From: an uncultured Clostridia bacterium
GTDB taxonomy: Bacteria; Bacillota; Clostridia; TANB77; CAG-508
Direction of reading: 5' to 3'
NCBI GenBank assembly: GCA_934169575.1
Contig: CAKPOA010000006.1
Location: 4,467-68,466 of the forward strand
Length of the DNA stretch: 64,000 nucleotides
Below the pieces are notes generated by a model, which searched no databases, was not told the origin of the DNA, and saw only the letters and a list, made by a program, of their open reading frames with translations. Each line of letters starts with the position of its first letter. The first letter of the stretch is position 1. Both the position numbers and the translations under genes were made by a program. Positions 30,712 through 39,861 of the stretch are shown piece after piece.

Positions 30712-33300
30712 CTACTTCAACACTTTTTTGCAAAATCGAATAATTACACCATATATCATCATAAGTAGTATCATAAAACCACCATACTGAATTGGTAATT
30801 TGCTCAAATCAAATATAACAGCAATATCAGTAAAAGAAATAATTAATGTAATTAGTACAATTGTTAATGTTGAAATAACTAATTGTTTAGATGGCCAACT
30901 TGTTACAAATGGTATTTTAGATGTTCTAATAAGATGTATGATTAAAGTTTGTGAAATTATTCCAAATGCAAACCAGCCAGTTTGAAATAAAACAGCCTTT
31001 TCAAATGTATTAAAATTAAAAATATTCCACAATATTAAAAAACATAAAATATCTAGAAATGTACTTGCTGTTCCTAAAACAAACATATTTCTTTTAAGCC
31101 ACTTTGTATCCCATTTTCGTGGTTTTTGCAAATATTCATTATCAACATTATCAAAAGGCATTCCTATTTGAGCAAAATCATTTAGCAAATTTTGTATTAA
31201 AATATGGACAGGTAATAATGGTAAAAAAGGTAAAAATATACTTGCGATTATAATTGATAACATATTACCAAAATTCCCACTTGTTGCCATTTTTAAATAT
31301 TTCAAAATATTTGTAAATGTTTTTCTTCCTGTAATAACTCCTTGTTCTAATACATTTAAATCTTTTTCTAAAAGAATTATATCTGCAGTTTCTTTAGCAA
31401 TATCAACACCTGTATCAACTGAAATTCCTACATCAGCTTGTTTTAAAGGAGGACTATCATTTATTCCGTCACCCATATATCCTACAGTATTTCCTTGTTC
31501 CTGATAAATTTTAACTATTCTTTGTTTTTGAATTGGTGATAACTTAGAATACAAATGACATATTTTTGATCTTTCTTTTAATTCAGTATCATCCATATTT
31601 TCAATCTGCTTTCCAGTTAAAGAATTTTTAGTAGAAATTCCTACTTTGTTACATACATTTATAGCAACACCCTCACTATCTCCTGTTAAAACCACTGTAT
31701 CAACACCATGTTTCTTTAAAGCTATAATAGCTTGTTTTGCACTTTTTTTTGGTGGATCTAAAAATCCTACAAATCCTATTAAAACCATATCTTTTTCATC
31801 ATTTACTCCAAATGTTTCGATTCCATGTATATGATTTTTTTGAGCTACTGCTACAATTCTCAACCCCTTATGATTATATTTTTCATAAACTTCATATACT
31901 TTACTTTTTAATTTATCAGAAAAATTTATAGCCTCTCCATTAATATCTATATATGAACAAATTGATACAACTTCATCAACAGCTCCTTTTGTTATTAGTT
32001 GTCTTTTTCCATATTCATCCCTTAAAACCACACTCATTCTTCTCCTTGAAAAATCAAATGGTATCTCATCTTCTCTTATATATTTTTCTTTTAATATATT
32101 CATCTTTTCTTTCTCAGCTCTTGATATAATTGCAATATCAATTAAATTTTTTAATCCTGTTTGAAAAAAACTATTTAAAAAAGCATGTTTTAAAACTCTT
32201 GTACTTTCATTTCCATTAATATCCATATATTTTTCTAAAATGATTTCATCTTCTGTTAATGTTCCAGTTTTGTCAGTACATAAAATATTCATTTCTCCAA
32301 ATGTTTGTATACTACTTAATCTTTTTACAATTGTTTTCTTTTTAGACATATCAATTGCACCTTTTGCAAGTGTAGATGTCATAATAACAGGTAACATTTC
32401 TGGTGTCAAACCAACTGCAATTGTTATTGCAAAAATTAATGAATTCCACCAATCCCCTTTTGTAAAAAAATTAATAATAAATATAATTGGTATCATAACT
32501 GCAATAAATTTTATTAATAATTTGCTAACACTATCTATTCCCTTTTCAAAACTATTTTTCTCATTTACACTATATAAAGATTTTGCCATACTTCCAAAAT
32601 ATGTTTGATTTCCTGTCCCAATAATTACTGCTTTTGCACTCCCACTTACTACATTTGTTCCCATAAATCCAATATTTGATAAATCAGTCAAAGATTCTTT
32701 TTCACCTTTTAATTTTGAAAATTTTTCAACAGGATTAGATTCACCTGTTAAAGATGCTTGGTCTAAAAATAAATCTTTTGTTTCCAAAAATCTTACATCA
32801 CCAGGTAACATATCTCCAGATGATAATTTTACAATATCACCTAATACTATTTCCTCATCATCTATACTTTCTTCATTTCCATTTCTTATTACATATATCT
32901 TGTTTGATATCATTTTCTTTAATTTTTGTACTGCTTTGTCAGAACTGGCTTGTTGAAAAAAAGAAATTAAAGATGAAATAATTATTGTACTTATAATTAT
33001 TGTAAATGTTAAATAATCTTTTTTCTCTTGAATTACAACATCTGTAAAAAAAGTAACAACTGCAACCAAAATTAATACAATATTAAATGGATTTATAATT
33101 GCTTCTTTTAATCTATTTAATAGTGTTTTATTATTTTTTACATCTATAATGTTTTTTCCATATTTTTCTTGTCTTTCAATTATTTTTTCATAACTCAATC
33201 CATTAATTGATGTATTTAAATTTCCTAATATTTCTTCTTTTTCTAATATCGAAAATTCTTTTATTCCTAATATTATGTCATTATTTTCCTCTATTTTCAT
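30712..33300 (-). CDS. mgtA: Magnesium-translocating P-type ATPase (MgtA/MgtB type)
   Basis: 862 residues, P3B ATPase. N-terminal cation ATPase domain, actuator loop TGESNPVEK near 195, membrane helix with GLTPEMLPVIMTSTLAKGA, phosphorylation site DKTGTLTEDE near 345, hinge TGDSEGVAINVC and GDGINDSPPLKQADVGISV near 655, then C-terminal helices with LLNDFAQIGMPFDNVD, a block typical of MgtA. Should import Mg2+ using ATP. It lies 19 bases after spoIVB with an AGGAGG site and no leader long enough for a magnesium riboswitch. Confidence 0.9.
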   Translation of the reverse strand: MKIEENNDIILGIKEFSILEKEEILGNLNTSINGLSYEKIIERQEKYGKNIIDVKNNKTLLNRLKEAIINPFNIVLILVAVVTFFTDVVIQEKKDYLTFTIIISTIIISSLISFFQQASSDKAVQKLKKMISNKIYVIRNGNEESIDDEEIVLGDIVKLSSGDMLPGDVRFLETKDLFLDQASLTGESNPVEKFSKLKGEKESLTDLSNIGFMGTNVVSGSAKAVIIGTGNQTYFGSMAKSLYSVNEKNSFEKGIDSVSKLLIKFIAVMIPIIFIINFFTKGDWWNSLIFAITIAVGLTPEMLPVIMTSTLAKGAIDMSKKKTIVKRLSSIQTFGEMNILCTDKTGTLTEDEIILEKYMDINGNESTRVLKHAFLNSFFQTGLKNLIDIAIISRAEKEKMNILKEKYIREDEIPFDFSRRRMSVVLRDEYGKRQLITKGAVDEVVSICSYIDINGEAINFSDKLKSKVYEVYEKYNHKGLRIVAVAQKNHIHGIETFGVNDEKDMVLIGFVGFLDPPKKSAKQAIIALKKHGVDTVVLTGDSEGVAINVCNKVGISTKNSLTGKQIENMDDTELKERSKICHLYSKLSPIQKQRIVKIYQEQGNTVGYMGDGINDSPPLKQADVGISVDTGVDIAKETADIILLEKDLNVLEQGVITGRKTFTNILKYLKMATSGNFGNMLSIIIASIFLPFLPLLPVHILIQNLLNDFAQIGMPFDNVDNEYLQKPRKWDTKWLKRNMFVLGTASTFLDILCFLILWNIFNFNTFEKAVLFQTGWFAFGIISQTLIIHLIRTSKIPFVTSWPSKQLVISTLTIVLITLIISFTDIAVIFDLSKLPIQYGGFMILLMMIYGVIIRFCKKVLK

Positions 33301-33319
33301 TTGAACCTCCTACATAAAT

Positions 33320-34555
33320 TTACTCTATTGTTTTCATTTCTTTTATCATTAAATCTCCAAAAACAGCATAACCTTTAGTTGGATCATTAACTAAAACATT
33401 TGTTACAGCACCAATAAACTTTCCATTTTGGATTACAGGACATCCACTCATTCCCTGTATGATTCCACCTGTTTTATCAATTAAATTTTCATCTACAACT
33501 TTTATTAGCATACTTTTATTATCATAATCATTATTCAAAAAAATCTTCTCTATTTCAATATTATATTCTTTAGGTGTTTCACCATCTAAAGAACATAAAA
33601 TCTTAGCATTTCCTAAACATATCTCATTTTTAGTTGCAACTTCCATTTTTCTGCTTAAATCAATATTATTTCCATTTAAATTTTCAATAGAACCATATAT
33701 TCCCAAATTAGTATTTTTAAAAATTGTTCCAATTTTTGTTTGATCATCAATAGTTCCTTGAATTTTACCTGGATTGCCTTGTTTTCCTTTTATAATAGAT
33801 ATAACTTTTGTAGTTATAAATTCTCCATTAGCAATATCTAATAATTCTCCAGTATCTACATCTGTAATTCCATGTCCTAATGCTGCAAAACTATTTGATG
33901 AAGGCTCATAATATGTCATAGTTCCAATTCCAGCTGCACTATCTCTAACCCATAATCCTAATTTATATTGTTTTCCACTTGTTTTTATAGGACTAATACT
34001 ACATTCCATATTTTCACCATTTCTCATATATTTTATATCTAAACTTTTTCCTTTAGATTTATTTACGAGCTCAACTAATTTATTCGTATCTGTAACTAAT
34101 GTATTTTCAACTTCGATTATCATATCTCCCTCTTGAATCCCTGAATTTTCATATGGTTTATATTTTTGATTATCTTCCCCCTTAATTTCAGACATTCCAA
34201 CAACCAAAACACCACTTGTATATATTTTTAACCCAGCAATATTTCCTGTAGGAATAACTTTTGTTCTTTCAATTATACTAACTCCAACTTCTTTTACAGT
34301 AAACTTATCAAATAATTTCACATTTACTGTATTTGTCCCAATTTCCATATCTTTTTGTTGTAATATATTTGAAGTTGCTACAGATTTATTTTCATTTTCT
34401 AAACTTAAACCAAATATAGTTTTAATATCTAAACTTTCATCTTTAAATAATATGGTACTTTTAGGAATTGCATCAATAGCACATATATAAATATATATAA
34501 TACACAAAATCAATAATAAAAAAGCAACTAATAAAATTTTGCGAAATTTTTTCAT
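33320..34555 (-). CDS. spoIVB: SpoIVB signalling serine protease
   Basis: 411 residues from the ATG that has AGGTGA 5 bases upstream; two earlier in-frame starts are too close to that site. N-terminal membrane anchor, a PDZ domain near 100-185 (SGIQEGDMIIEVENTLVTD) and an S55 peptidase domain with LGHGITDVDTGE (catalytic His) and GMSGCPVIQNGKFIGAVTNV (catalytic Ser). The usual GMSGSP reads GMSGCP. SpoIVB signals from the forespore to activate sigma-K processing. In most spore formers spo0A follows; here mgtA does. Confidence 0.9.
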   Translation of the reverse strand: MKKFRKILLVAFLLLILCIIYIYICAIDAIPKSTILFKDESLDIKTIFGLSLENENKSVATSNILQQKDMEIGTNTVNVKLFDKFTVKEVGVSIIERTKVIPTGNIAGLKIYTSGVLVVGMSEIKGEDNQKYKPYENSGIQEGDMIIEVENTLVTDTNKLVELVNKSKGKSLDIKYMRNGENMECSISPIKTSGKQYKLGLWVRDSAAGIGTMTYYEPSSNSFAALGHGITDVDTGELLDIANGEFITTKVISIIKGKQGNPGKIQGTIDDQTKIGTIFKNTNLGIYGSIENLNGNNIDLSRKMEVATKNEICLGNAKILCSLDGETPKEYNIEIEKIFLNNDYDNKSMLIKVVDENLIDKTGGIIQGMSGCPVIQNGKFIGAVTNVLVNDPTKGYAVFGDLMIKEMKTIE

Positions 34556-34607
34556 TTTCATCACCTAATTTTATTATTGCTTTTTTATTAATTTTTATAA
34601 TATTTTT

Positions 34608-35624
34608 TTAAATTTGTTTTCTTGCTTTTTCATCTAATGTGTCTAATGTGTCTAACGCTTTTCCAGTTCCTAATGCAACACATGATACAGCATCTTGTGC
34701 AATCATAACATTTATACCTGTTTTTTCTTGAATTAATTTGTCTAATCCATCAATTAAAGCTCCTCCACCTGTCATATAAATTCCTCTATCACTTATATCT
34801 GCGGCAAGTTCTGGAGGCGTTTTTTCTAATACAGAATGTACTGCATCAACAATCATTGTGGCAGGTTCAGCTAAAGCTTCTAACATTTCATTTGAATGTA
34901 CTGTAATTGTTGCAGGTAAACCAGTAATTAAATCTCTACCTCTTATATCCATTTCAACATCTTGAATTTTAGGATATACACAACCTATTTGCTCTTTTAA
35001 ATCTTCAGCAGTTCTTTCCCCAATCATGACATTATGTTTTTTCTTAATATATTTTACAACATATTCATCAAATTTATCTCCTGCTATTTTTAAAGATGTA
35101 CTTACTACAGAACCACCTAATGATATTACTGCAATATCTGTAGTTCCACCACCAATATCTACAACCATATTTCCACATGGTTTTGATATATCTATTCCAG
35201 CTCCTATTGCAGCAGCTATTGGTTCTTCAATTAAATATACTTTTCTTGCACCAGCTTGTGTTGCTGCATCAATTACTGCTTTTTTTTCAACTTCTGTAAC
35301 TCTTGATGGAATACATATCATAATTCTAGGTGAAAATACACTTTTTCCACCAACTTTTTTTATAAAATATTTTAACATTTTTTCAGTTACAGTATAATCT
35401 GAAATCACTCCATCTCTTAAAGGTCTTGTAGCTACTATATTTCCTGGAGTTCTGCCTAGCATTCTTCTTGCCTCTCCCCCAACAGCTACAACATCTCCTG
35501 TTGTATTATCAATAGCTACAACAGATGGTTCTCTTAATACAATCCCTTTTCCTTTTACATATGCAATTACTGTTGCAGTACCTAAATCTATTCCAATATC
35601 TTGTCCAAACCCAAATTTAAACAT
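34608..35624 (-). CDS. mreB: Rod-shape protein MreB (actin homologue)
   Basis: 338 residues. FGFGQDIGIDLGTATVIAYVKG phosphate loop, PRIMICIPSRVTEVEKKAV, EEPIAAAIGAGIDI and VVDIGGGTTDIAVISLGG, then GIYMTGGGALIDGLD near 290. Length is exactly that of MreB/Mbl. No mreC or mreD is adjacent, and the next gene is spoIVB, so this is probably an MreB/Mbl paralogue encoded alone (Mbl in Bacillus also sits near sporulation genes). AAAGGAG site present. Confidence 0.92.
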   Translation of the reverse strand: MFKFGFGQDIGIDLGTATVIAYVKGKGIVLREPSVVAIDNTTGDVVAVGGEARRMLGRTPGNIVATRPLRDGVISDYTVTEKMLKYFIKKVGGKSVFSPRIMICIPSRVTEVEKKAVIDAATQAGARKVYLIEEPIAAAIGAGIDISKPCGNMVVDIGGGTTDIAVISLGGSVVSTSLKIAGDKFDEYVVKYIKKKHNVMIGERTAEDLKEQIGCVYPKIQDVEMDIRGRDLITGLPATITVHSNEMLEALAEPATMIVDAVHSVLEKTPPELAADISDRGIYMTGGGALIDGLDKLIQEKTGINVMIAQDAVSCVALGTGKALDTLDTLDEKARKQI

Positions 35625-35639
35625 GCCTTAATCTCCTTT

Positions 35640-35795
35640 GCTTTATTTATTTATTTATATTATATTATTTACTAATTTACATTATTATTACAATTTTATT
35701 ACAATTATATTACATTTATTTTAATTTATCAATACATTTTGCTAAATTTATGAAATTATTTTTTTGTTTTTTACCTCATTTTATTAAATTTGCCA
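35640..35795. other. A/T-rich intergenic region upstream of mreB
   Basis: Between mreB and the plus-strand gene. On the minus strand there are several TATAAT-like boxes near mreB but no pair with a convincing -35. Nothing else is recognised. Confidence 0.4.
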
Positions 35796-35824
35796 TTGAC
35801 TATTAACATAATATGTGATATAAT
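35796..35824 (+). promoter_or_regulatory. Sigma-A promoter of the solitary HTH/coiled-coil gene
   Basis: TTGACT, 17 bases, perfect TATAAT on the plus strand, 42 bases before the start codon. Confidence 0.82.
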
Positions 35825-35838
35825 TCCAATTATGTTAA
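35803..35838 (+). promoter_or_regulatory. Operator-like inverted repeat over the promoter
   Basis: TTAACATAAT at 35803-35812 and its perfect complement ATTATGTTAA at 35829-35838 flank the -10 box. A repressor bound here would block the promoter. Whether the encoded HTH protein binds it itself is an inference. Confidence 0.6.
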
Positions 35839-35866
35839 TGCTAATAGCTAATTATGGAGGTACAAA

Positions 35867-36703
35867 ATGATACGCATAGAAAGTGGAGACATAATACGGA
35901 AGGTCCAAGATCACTGGACAACCAAACAGATCTTAGATTATTTTCAAATGGACGAAAGTACATTTAAAAATAATCTTCAAAAATCTCTTAATCCTAAAGC
36001 ATATAATGGATTAATGAGAGAACTTAAAAGAAATGATAAACTTGGAGGTAAATCAAAAAAATATACTCAAAAGAAGTGTATTGAAATACCTATTGCAAAT
36101 GTTAATAATGCTATTCTGGTAAAAGACTCAAAAGAAGAGGCTAAAGAAATAGAAAAAAATTTTTCAACAATTCAGGTTATTAAAAATAAAATTAGTACAC
36201 TGAATTCTCTGATTAGTCAGCTTTCTAAAATTTCTTCAGAATATGAAGAAAGTATAACTGATTTAAAATCTTCTATTGAAGACAATAAGAAGTCTATTGA
36301 TAAGTTGGAAAAAGAAAATGCAGAATTTACTGCAAAACTTGATGAAATTTATCAGGAGCAAAAAAAGCATGATCTGCTATTGACAGAAAAACAGGAAGAA
36401 TTAAAAAAACTTGAGCAAGAGATTGAACAGCTAAAAACAATCAATATTTTTTTCCATGAAAATGGAGAAATTGAGATTGAAGACCCAGAAAAGGCTGAAA
36501 AAAAGCCTATCACTGTTTCTACAAATAGTGATACATTAAGTTTGTTACTAAGATATTCAGAACTTGAAAATTTCACCTTAAAAACTTTGAAATCTTTAGC
36601 CAACCTTATTGGCTATGTAAAAAAGCTGAAAATTCTTAACGAAAAGTTTGAGGTAATTTTTGAAGATGAAATTCTTGAAAAGATTTTCCATGAGTTGTCA
36701 TAA
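35867..36703 (+). CDS. Unrecognised protein with N-terminal HTH-like region and long coiled coil
   Basis: 278 residues. Residues 1-60 (IRKVQDHWTTKQILDYFQMDESTFKNNLQKSLN) look like a helix-turn-helix, the only part that suggests a function. Residues about 95-200 form a long heptad coiled coil (ESITDLKSSIEDNKKSIDKL and onwards). The C-terminal 75 residues are predicted alpha/beta. No membrane or secretion signal. It is alone on the plus strand with its own promoter, operator-like palindrome, strong ribosome site (TGGAGG) and perfect terminator. Its base composition is slightly less A/T-rich than its neighbours. This autonomous layout suggests an accessory, possibly transferred, gene. No family name can be given. 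Confidence 0.75.
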   Translation: MIRIESGDIIRKVQDHWTTKQILDYFQMDESTFKNNLQKSLNPKAYNGLMRELKRNDKLGGKSKKYTQKKCIEIPIANVNNAILVKDSKEEAKEIEKNFSTIQVIKNKISTLNSLISQLSKISSEYEESITDLKSSIEDNKKSIDKLEKENAEFTAKLDEIYQEQKKHDLLLTEKQEELKKLEQEIEQLKTINIFFHENGEIEIEDPEKAEKKPITVSTNSDTLSLLLRYSELENFTLKTLKSLANLIGYVKKLKILNEKFEVIFEDEILEKIFHELS

Positions 36704-36717
36704 TAATTGAAAACCTC

Positions 36718-36752
36718 AATAGAGAAGAGCTTTTTGCTCTTCTCTATTTCTA
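36718..36752. terminator. Terminator of the HTH/coiled-coil gene, shared with pflA
   Basis: AATAGAGAAGAGC and its perfect complement around TTTTT, followed by TCTAT. It lies between convergent stops and could serve both strands. Confidence 0.85.
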
Positions 36753-37475
36753 TATTCCTAAAATCTGTTTTGCTCTTTTTACATCATCATCATTTGCTTG
36801 TCTTACATTTTCAAATTCATATTTAAATCCAAGTTTTTTCCATTTATATTCTCCCATATTATGATATGGCAAAATTTCCACTCTATCAACATTTTTTAAA
36901 GTTGATAAAAAATGTTTTAATTTTAATAAATCCTTTTCATTATCTGTATACCCAGGAACTAAAACTTGTCTAATCCACATATGTTTACCATTTTCACTTA
37001 AATATCTTGCAAATTCCAATTCATATTCATTTGAAACCCCTACAAGTTCTTTACATTTTATTTGGTCTATATGTTTTATATCAAGTAAAAACAAATCTGT
37101 TAAATCAATTAATTCCTTAATTTTATCTGTTATTTTAACCATTCCTGATGTATCTATACAGGTATGAATATTTTCTTTTTTTAGTTTTTTAAATAGTTCA
37201 ATCAAAAATTCAAACTGTATTAGGGGTTCTCCACCACTAATTGTAACACCACCATTTTTATATATATAATTTTTGTACCTTAAAATCTTTTGAAAAATTT
37301 CATCTAAAGATTTAAATTCACCCGCATGGATATCCCAAGTATCTCTATTTTGACAATATTTGCATTTTAAGTTGCATCCTTGTAAAAACAATACAAATCT
37401 TATACCTGGGCCATCAACTGTGCCAAAAGATTCAACAGAATGTACTTTAGCATAATATTCTATTTTATCACTCAT
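36750..37475 (-). CDS. pflA: Pyruvate formate-lyase activating enzyme (radical SAM)
   Basis: 241 residues from MSDKIEYYAK, with GAGGA 5 bases upstream. Radical SAM motif CNLKCKYC near 30-37 and the family opening VHSVESFGTVDGPGIRFVLFLQGC (in two parts), GGVTISGGEPL near 80 and the C-terminal VLVPGYTDNEKDL. It installs the glycyl radical on PflB under anaerobic conditions using SAM and a reduced [4Fe-4S] cluster. It directly follows pflB after 17 bases. Confidence 0.95.
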   Translation of the reverse strand: MSDKIEYYAKVHSVESFGTVDGPGIRFVLFLQGCNLKCKYCQNRDTWDIHAGEFKSLDEIFQKILRYKNYIYKNGGVTISGGEPLIQFEFLIELFKKLKKENIHTCIDTSGMVKITDKIKELIDLTDLFLLDIKHIDQIKCKELVGVSNEYELEFARYLSENGKHMWIRQVLVPGYTDNEKDLLKLKHFLSTLKNVDRVEILPYHNMGEYKWKKLGFKYEFENVRQANDDDVKRAKQILGI

Positions 37476-37492
37476 AAAATTCCTCATTTCAA

Positions 37493-39727
37493 CTAGATTT
37501 TTTCATGAATAGTTCTATTTATAACATCTAATTGTTGTTCACGAGTAAGACTTGTAAATTTAACAGCATAACCTGAAACACGAATTGTAAGTTGTGGATA
37601 TTTTTCTGGATGTTCCATTGCATCAAGTAAAAGTTCTCTATGAAATACATTTACATTTATATGATGTCCAGATTGAGCAAAATATCCATCAAGCATATTA
37701 ACTAAATTAGTTACTTTTTCTTCATCAGTTTTGCCTAATGTGTCTGGTGTTATTGCAAAAGTAAATGATATTCCATCTTCTGCACTATCAAAAGGTAATT
37801 TTGCAATTGAATTCATTACAGCTAAAGCACCATTTGTATCTCTTCCATGTAATGGGTTTGCACCAGGTCCAAATGGTGCACCTTGTCTACGTCCATCAGG
37901 AGTATTTCCTGTTGCTTTTCCATAAACAACATTTGAAGTTATTGTTAATATTGATAATGTTTGTTTTGCATTTTTATATGATTTATATTTTCTTAATTTT
38001 TCATCAAAATTTCTAACAAGATCTACTGCAATTTTATCAACTCTATCATCATCATTTCCAAATTTAGGGAAATCACCTTCAATTTGATAATCTACAGCCA
38101 ATCCTTGTTCATTTCTTATAACTTTAACTTTAGCATATTTTATAGCTGAAAGAGAATCTGCTGCAACTGAAAGTCCTGCAATTCCACAAGCCATAGTTCT
38201 AAAAACATCTTTATCATGTAAAGCCATTTCTAAGGCCTCATATGAATATTTATCATGCATAAAGTGAATACAATTTAATGCTTTAATATATATTTTAGCA
38301 ACATAATCCATCATTTGATCATATTTTGACATAACTTCATCATAATCTAAATATTCAGTTGTAATTGGTTCAAACATAGGAGCAACTTGTTTTCCAGATA
38401 CTTCATCTTTCCCACCATTTATGGCATATAGCAAAGTTTTAGCAAGATTTGCTCTAGCACCGAAAAATTGCATTTGTTTTCCGATCTTCATTGGAGATAC
38501 ACAACAAGCTATTCCATAATCATCACCTAAAGTAATTCTCATTAAATCATCATTTTCATACTGAATTGCAGATGTTTTTATAGATAATCCTGTAGCAAAT
38601 TTTTTAAATTCTTCTGGTAATCTAGTTGACCATAAAACTGTTAAGTTTGGCTCTGGAGCAGGTCCTAAATTCTGCAAAGTATGCAAAATTCTAAAAGAAT
38701 TTTTAGTAACTAATGTTCTTCCATCAATTCCCATTCCACCAATACTTTCTGTTACCCAAACAGGATCTCCACTAAATAATTCGTTATATTCAGGTGTTCT
38801 TAAAAATCTAACTAATCTTAATTTCATTACAAAATGGTCAATTAATTCTTGAGCTTTTTCTTCTGTTAATACTCCATTTTCTATATCTCTTTGAATATAT
38901 ATATCTAAAAATGTTGATGTTCTTCCTAAACTCATTGCTGCACCATTTTGATCTTTTATAGCTCCTAAATATCCAAAATATAACCATTGTATAGCTTCTT
39001 TTGCATTTTTAGCAGGTACAGATATATCAAATCCATATTTACTAGCCATTGATTTTAAGCTATTTAAAGCTTTTATTTGTTCACTTATTTCTTCTCTTAA
39101 TTCAATTATATCTGAAGTTAAATCATCTTCATCTATTTCTTCTAATTGATGTTTTTTATCTTCTATTAATACATCTACACCATAAAGTGCAACTCTTCTA
39201 TAATCACCTATAATTCTTCCTCTACCATATCCATCTGGTAAACCTGTTAATAATTTATTTGATCTTGCTCTTCTAACATCTGGAGTATATACATCAAAAA
39301 CACCATCATTATGTGTTTTTCTTATTCCATGAAATATTTTTTCAATTTCAGGATCTACTTTTCTTCCATATGCCTCACATGATTTTTCAACAATTTTTAT
39401 ACCTCCAAATGGCATTATTGCTCTTTTTAATGGTGCATCAGTTTGTAACCCTACAATTTCTTCAATATCTTTATCAATATATCCTGCATCATAAGCATCT
39501 ACCATTGATGGAGTTTTTGTATCTATATCTAAAACTCCTCCAGCCTCTTTTTCTTTTTTATATAATTCTAATATTTCGTTCCATAATTTTTTGGTTTTTT
39601 CTGTTGGATCTGACAAAAATTCACTTCCACCTTCATATGGTGTATAATTATGTTGGATAAAATCTCTAACATTTATTTCAGATTGCCAATCCCCACTTTT
39701 AAATTCTTTCCATTGTTCAAAATCCAT
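37493..39727 (-). CDS. pflB: Formate C-acetyltransferase (pyruvate formate-lyase)
   Basis: 744 residues, full length. Active-site cysteines in GIACCVSPMKIG near 410, glycyl radical site RVSGYAVKFTSLTREQQ near 720, and DRRRQGAPFGPGANP-type block as TPDGRRQGAPFGPGANPLHG split near 605. It cleaves pyruvate with CoA to acetyl-CoA and formate in anaerobic fermentation. The promoter upstream has a palindrome between its -35 and -10 boxes, suggesting redox or catabolite control. AAGGAGG ribosome site. Confidence 0.97.
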   Translation of the reverse strand: MDFEQWKEFKSGDWQSEINVRDFIQHNYTPYEGGSEFLSDPTEKTKKLWNEILELYKKEKEAGGVLDIDTKTPSMVDAYDAGYIDKDIEEIVGLQTDAPLKRAIMPFGGIKIVEKSCEAYGRKVDPEIEKIFHGIRKTHNDGVFDVYTPDVRRARSNKLLTGLPDGYGRGRIIGDYRRVALYGVDVLIEDKKHQLEEIDEDDLTSDIIELREEISEQIKALNSLKSMASKYGFDISVPAKNAKEAIQWLYFGYLGAIKDQNGAAMSLGRTSTFLDIYIQRDIENGVLTEEKAQELIDHFVMKLRLVRFLRTPEYNELFSGDPVWVTESIGGMGIDGRTLVTKNSFRILHTLQNLGPAPEPNLTVLWSTRLPEEFKKFATGLSIKTSAIQYENDDLMRITLGDDYGIACCVSPMKIGKQMQFFGARANLAKTLLYAINGGKDEVSGKQVAPMFEPITTEYLDYDEVMSKYDQMMDYVAKIYIKALNCIHFMHDKYSYEALEMALHDKDVFRTMACGIAGLSVAADSLSAIKYAKVKVIRNEQGLAVDYQIEGDFPKFGNDDDRVDKIAVDLVRNFDEKLRKYKSYKNAKQTLSILTITSNVVYGKATGNTPDGRRQGAPFGPGANPLHGRDTNGALAVMNSIAKLPFDSAEDGISFTFAITPDTLGKTDEEKVTNLVNMLDGYFAQSGHHINVNVFHRELLLDAMEHPEKYPQLTIRVSGYAVKFTSLTREQQLDVINRTIHEKI

Positions 39728-39786
39728 AAATATTCCTCCTTATTTTATATATCTTTTTTAGTATTTACAATTTTCTGCTAAATATT

Positions 39787-39815
39787 AGAATATCACAAAA
39801 CATTTTTTGTGTCAA
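39787..39815 (-). promoter_or_regulatory. pflB promoter with internal palindrome
   Basis: Consensus TTGACA, 17 bases, TATTCT on the minus strand. Between the boxes CACAAAA and TTTTGTG (39794-39800, 39805-39811) form an inverted repeat with a 4-base centre, a plausible repressor site (Rex- or CRP/FNR-like geometry; not identified). Confidence 0.7.
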
Positions 39816-39826
39816 TGAATATTTTG

Positions 39827-39860
39827 AAAAAAACTAGTGCAAAAAATGCACTAGTTTTTT
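39827..39860 (-). terminator. Terminator of the surface protein/autolysin pair
   Basis: AAACTAGTGCA pairs with TGCACTAGTTT and is flanked by A and T runs. It starts right at the stop of the surface protein gene. Confidence 0.88.
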
Positions 39861-39861
39861 A

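Noticed and set aside
33301..33319. Magnesium riboswitch (M-box) before mgtA
   Set aside because: Only 19 bases separate spoIVB and mgtA, too short for any riboswitch.
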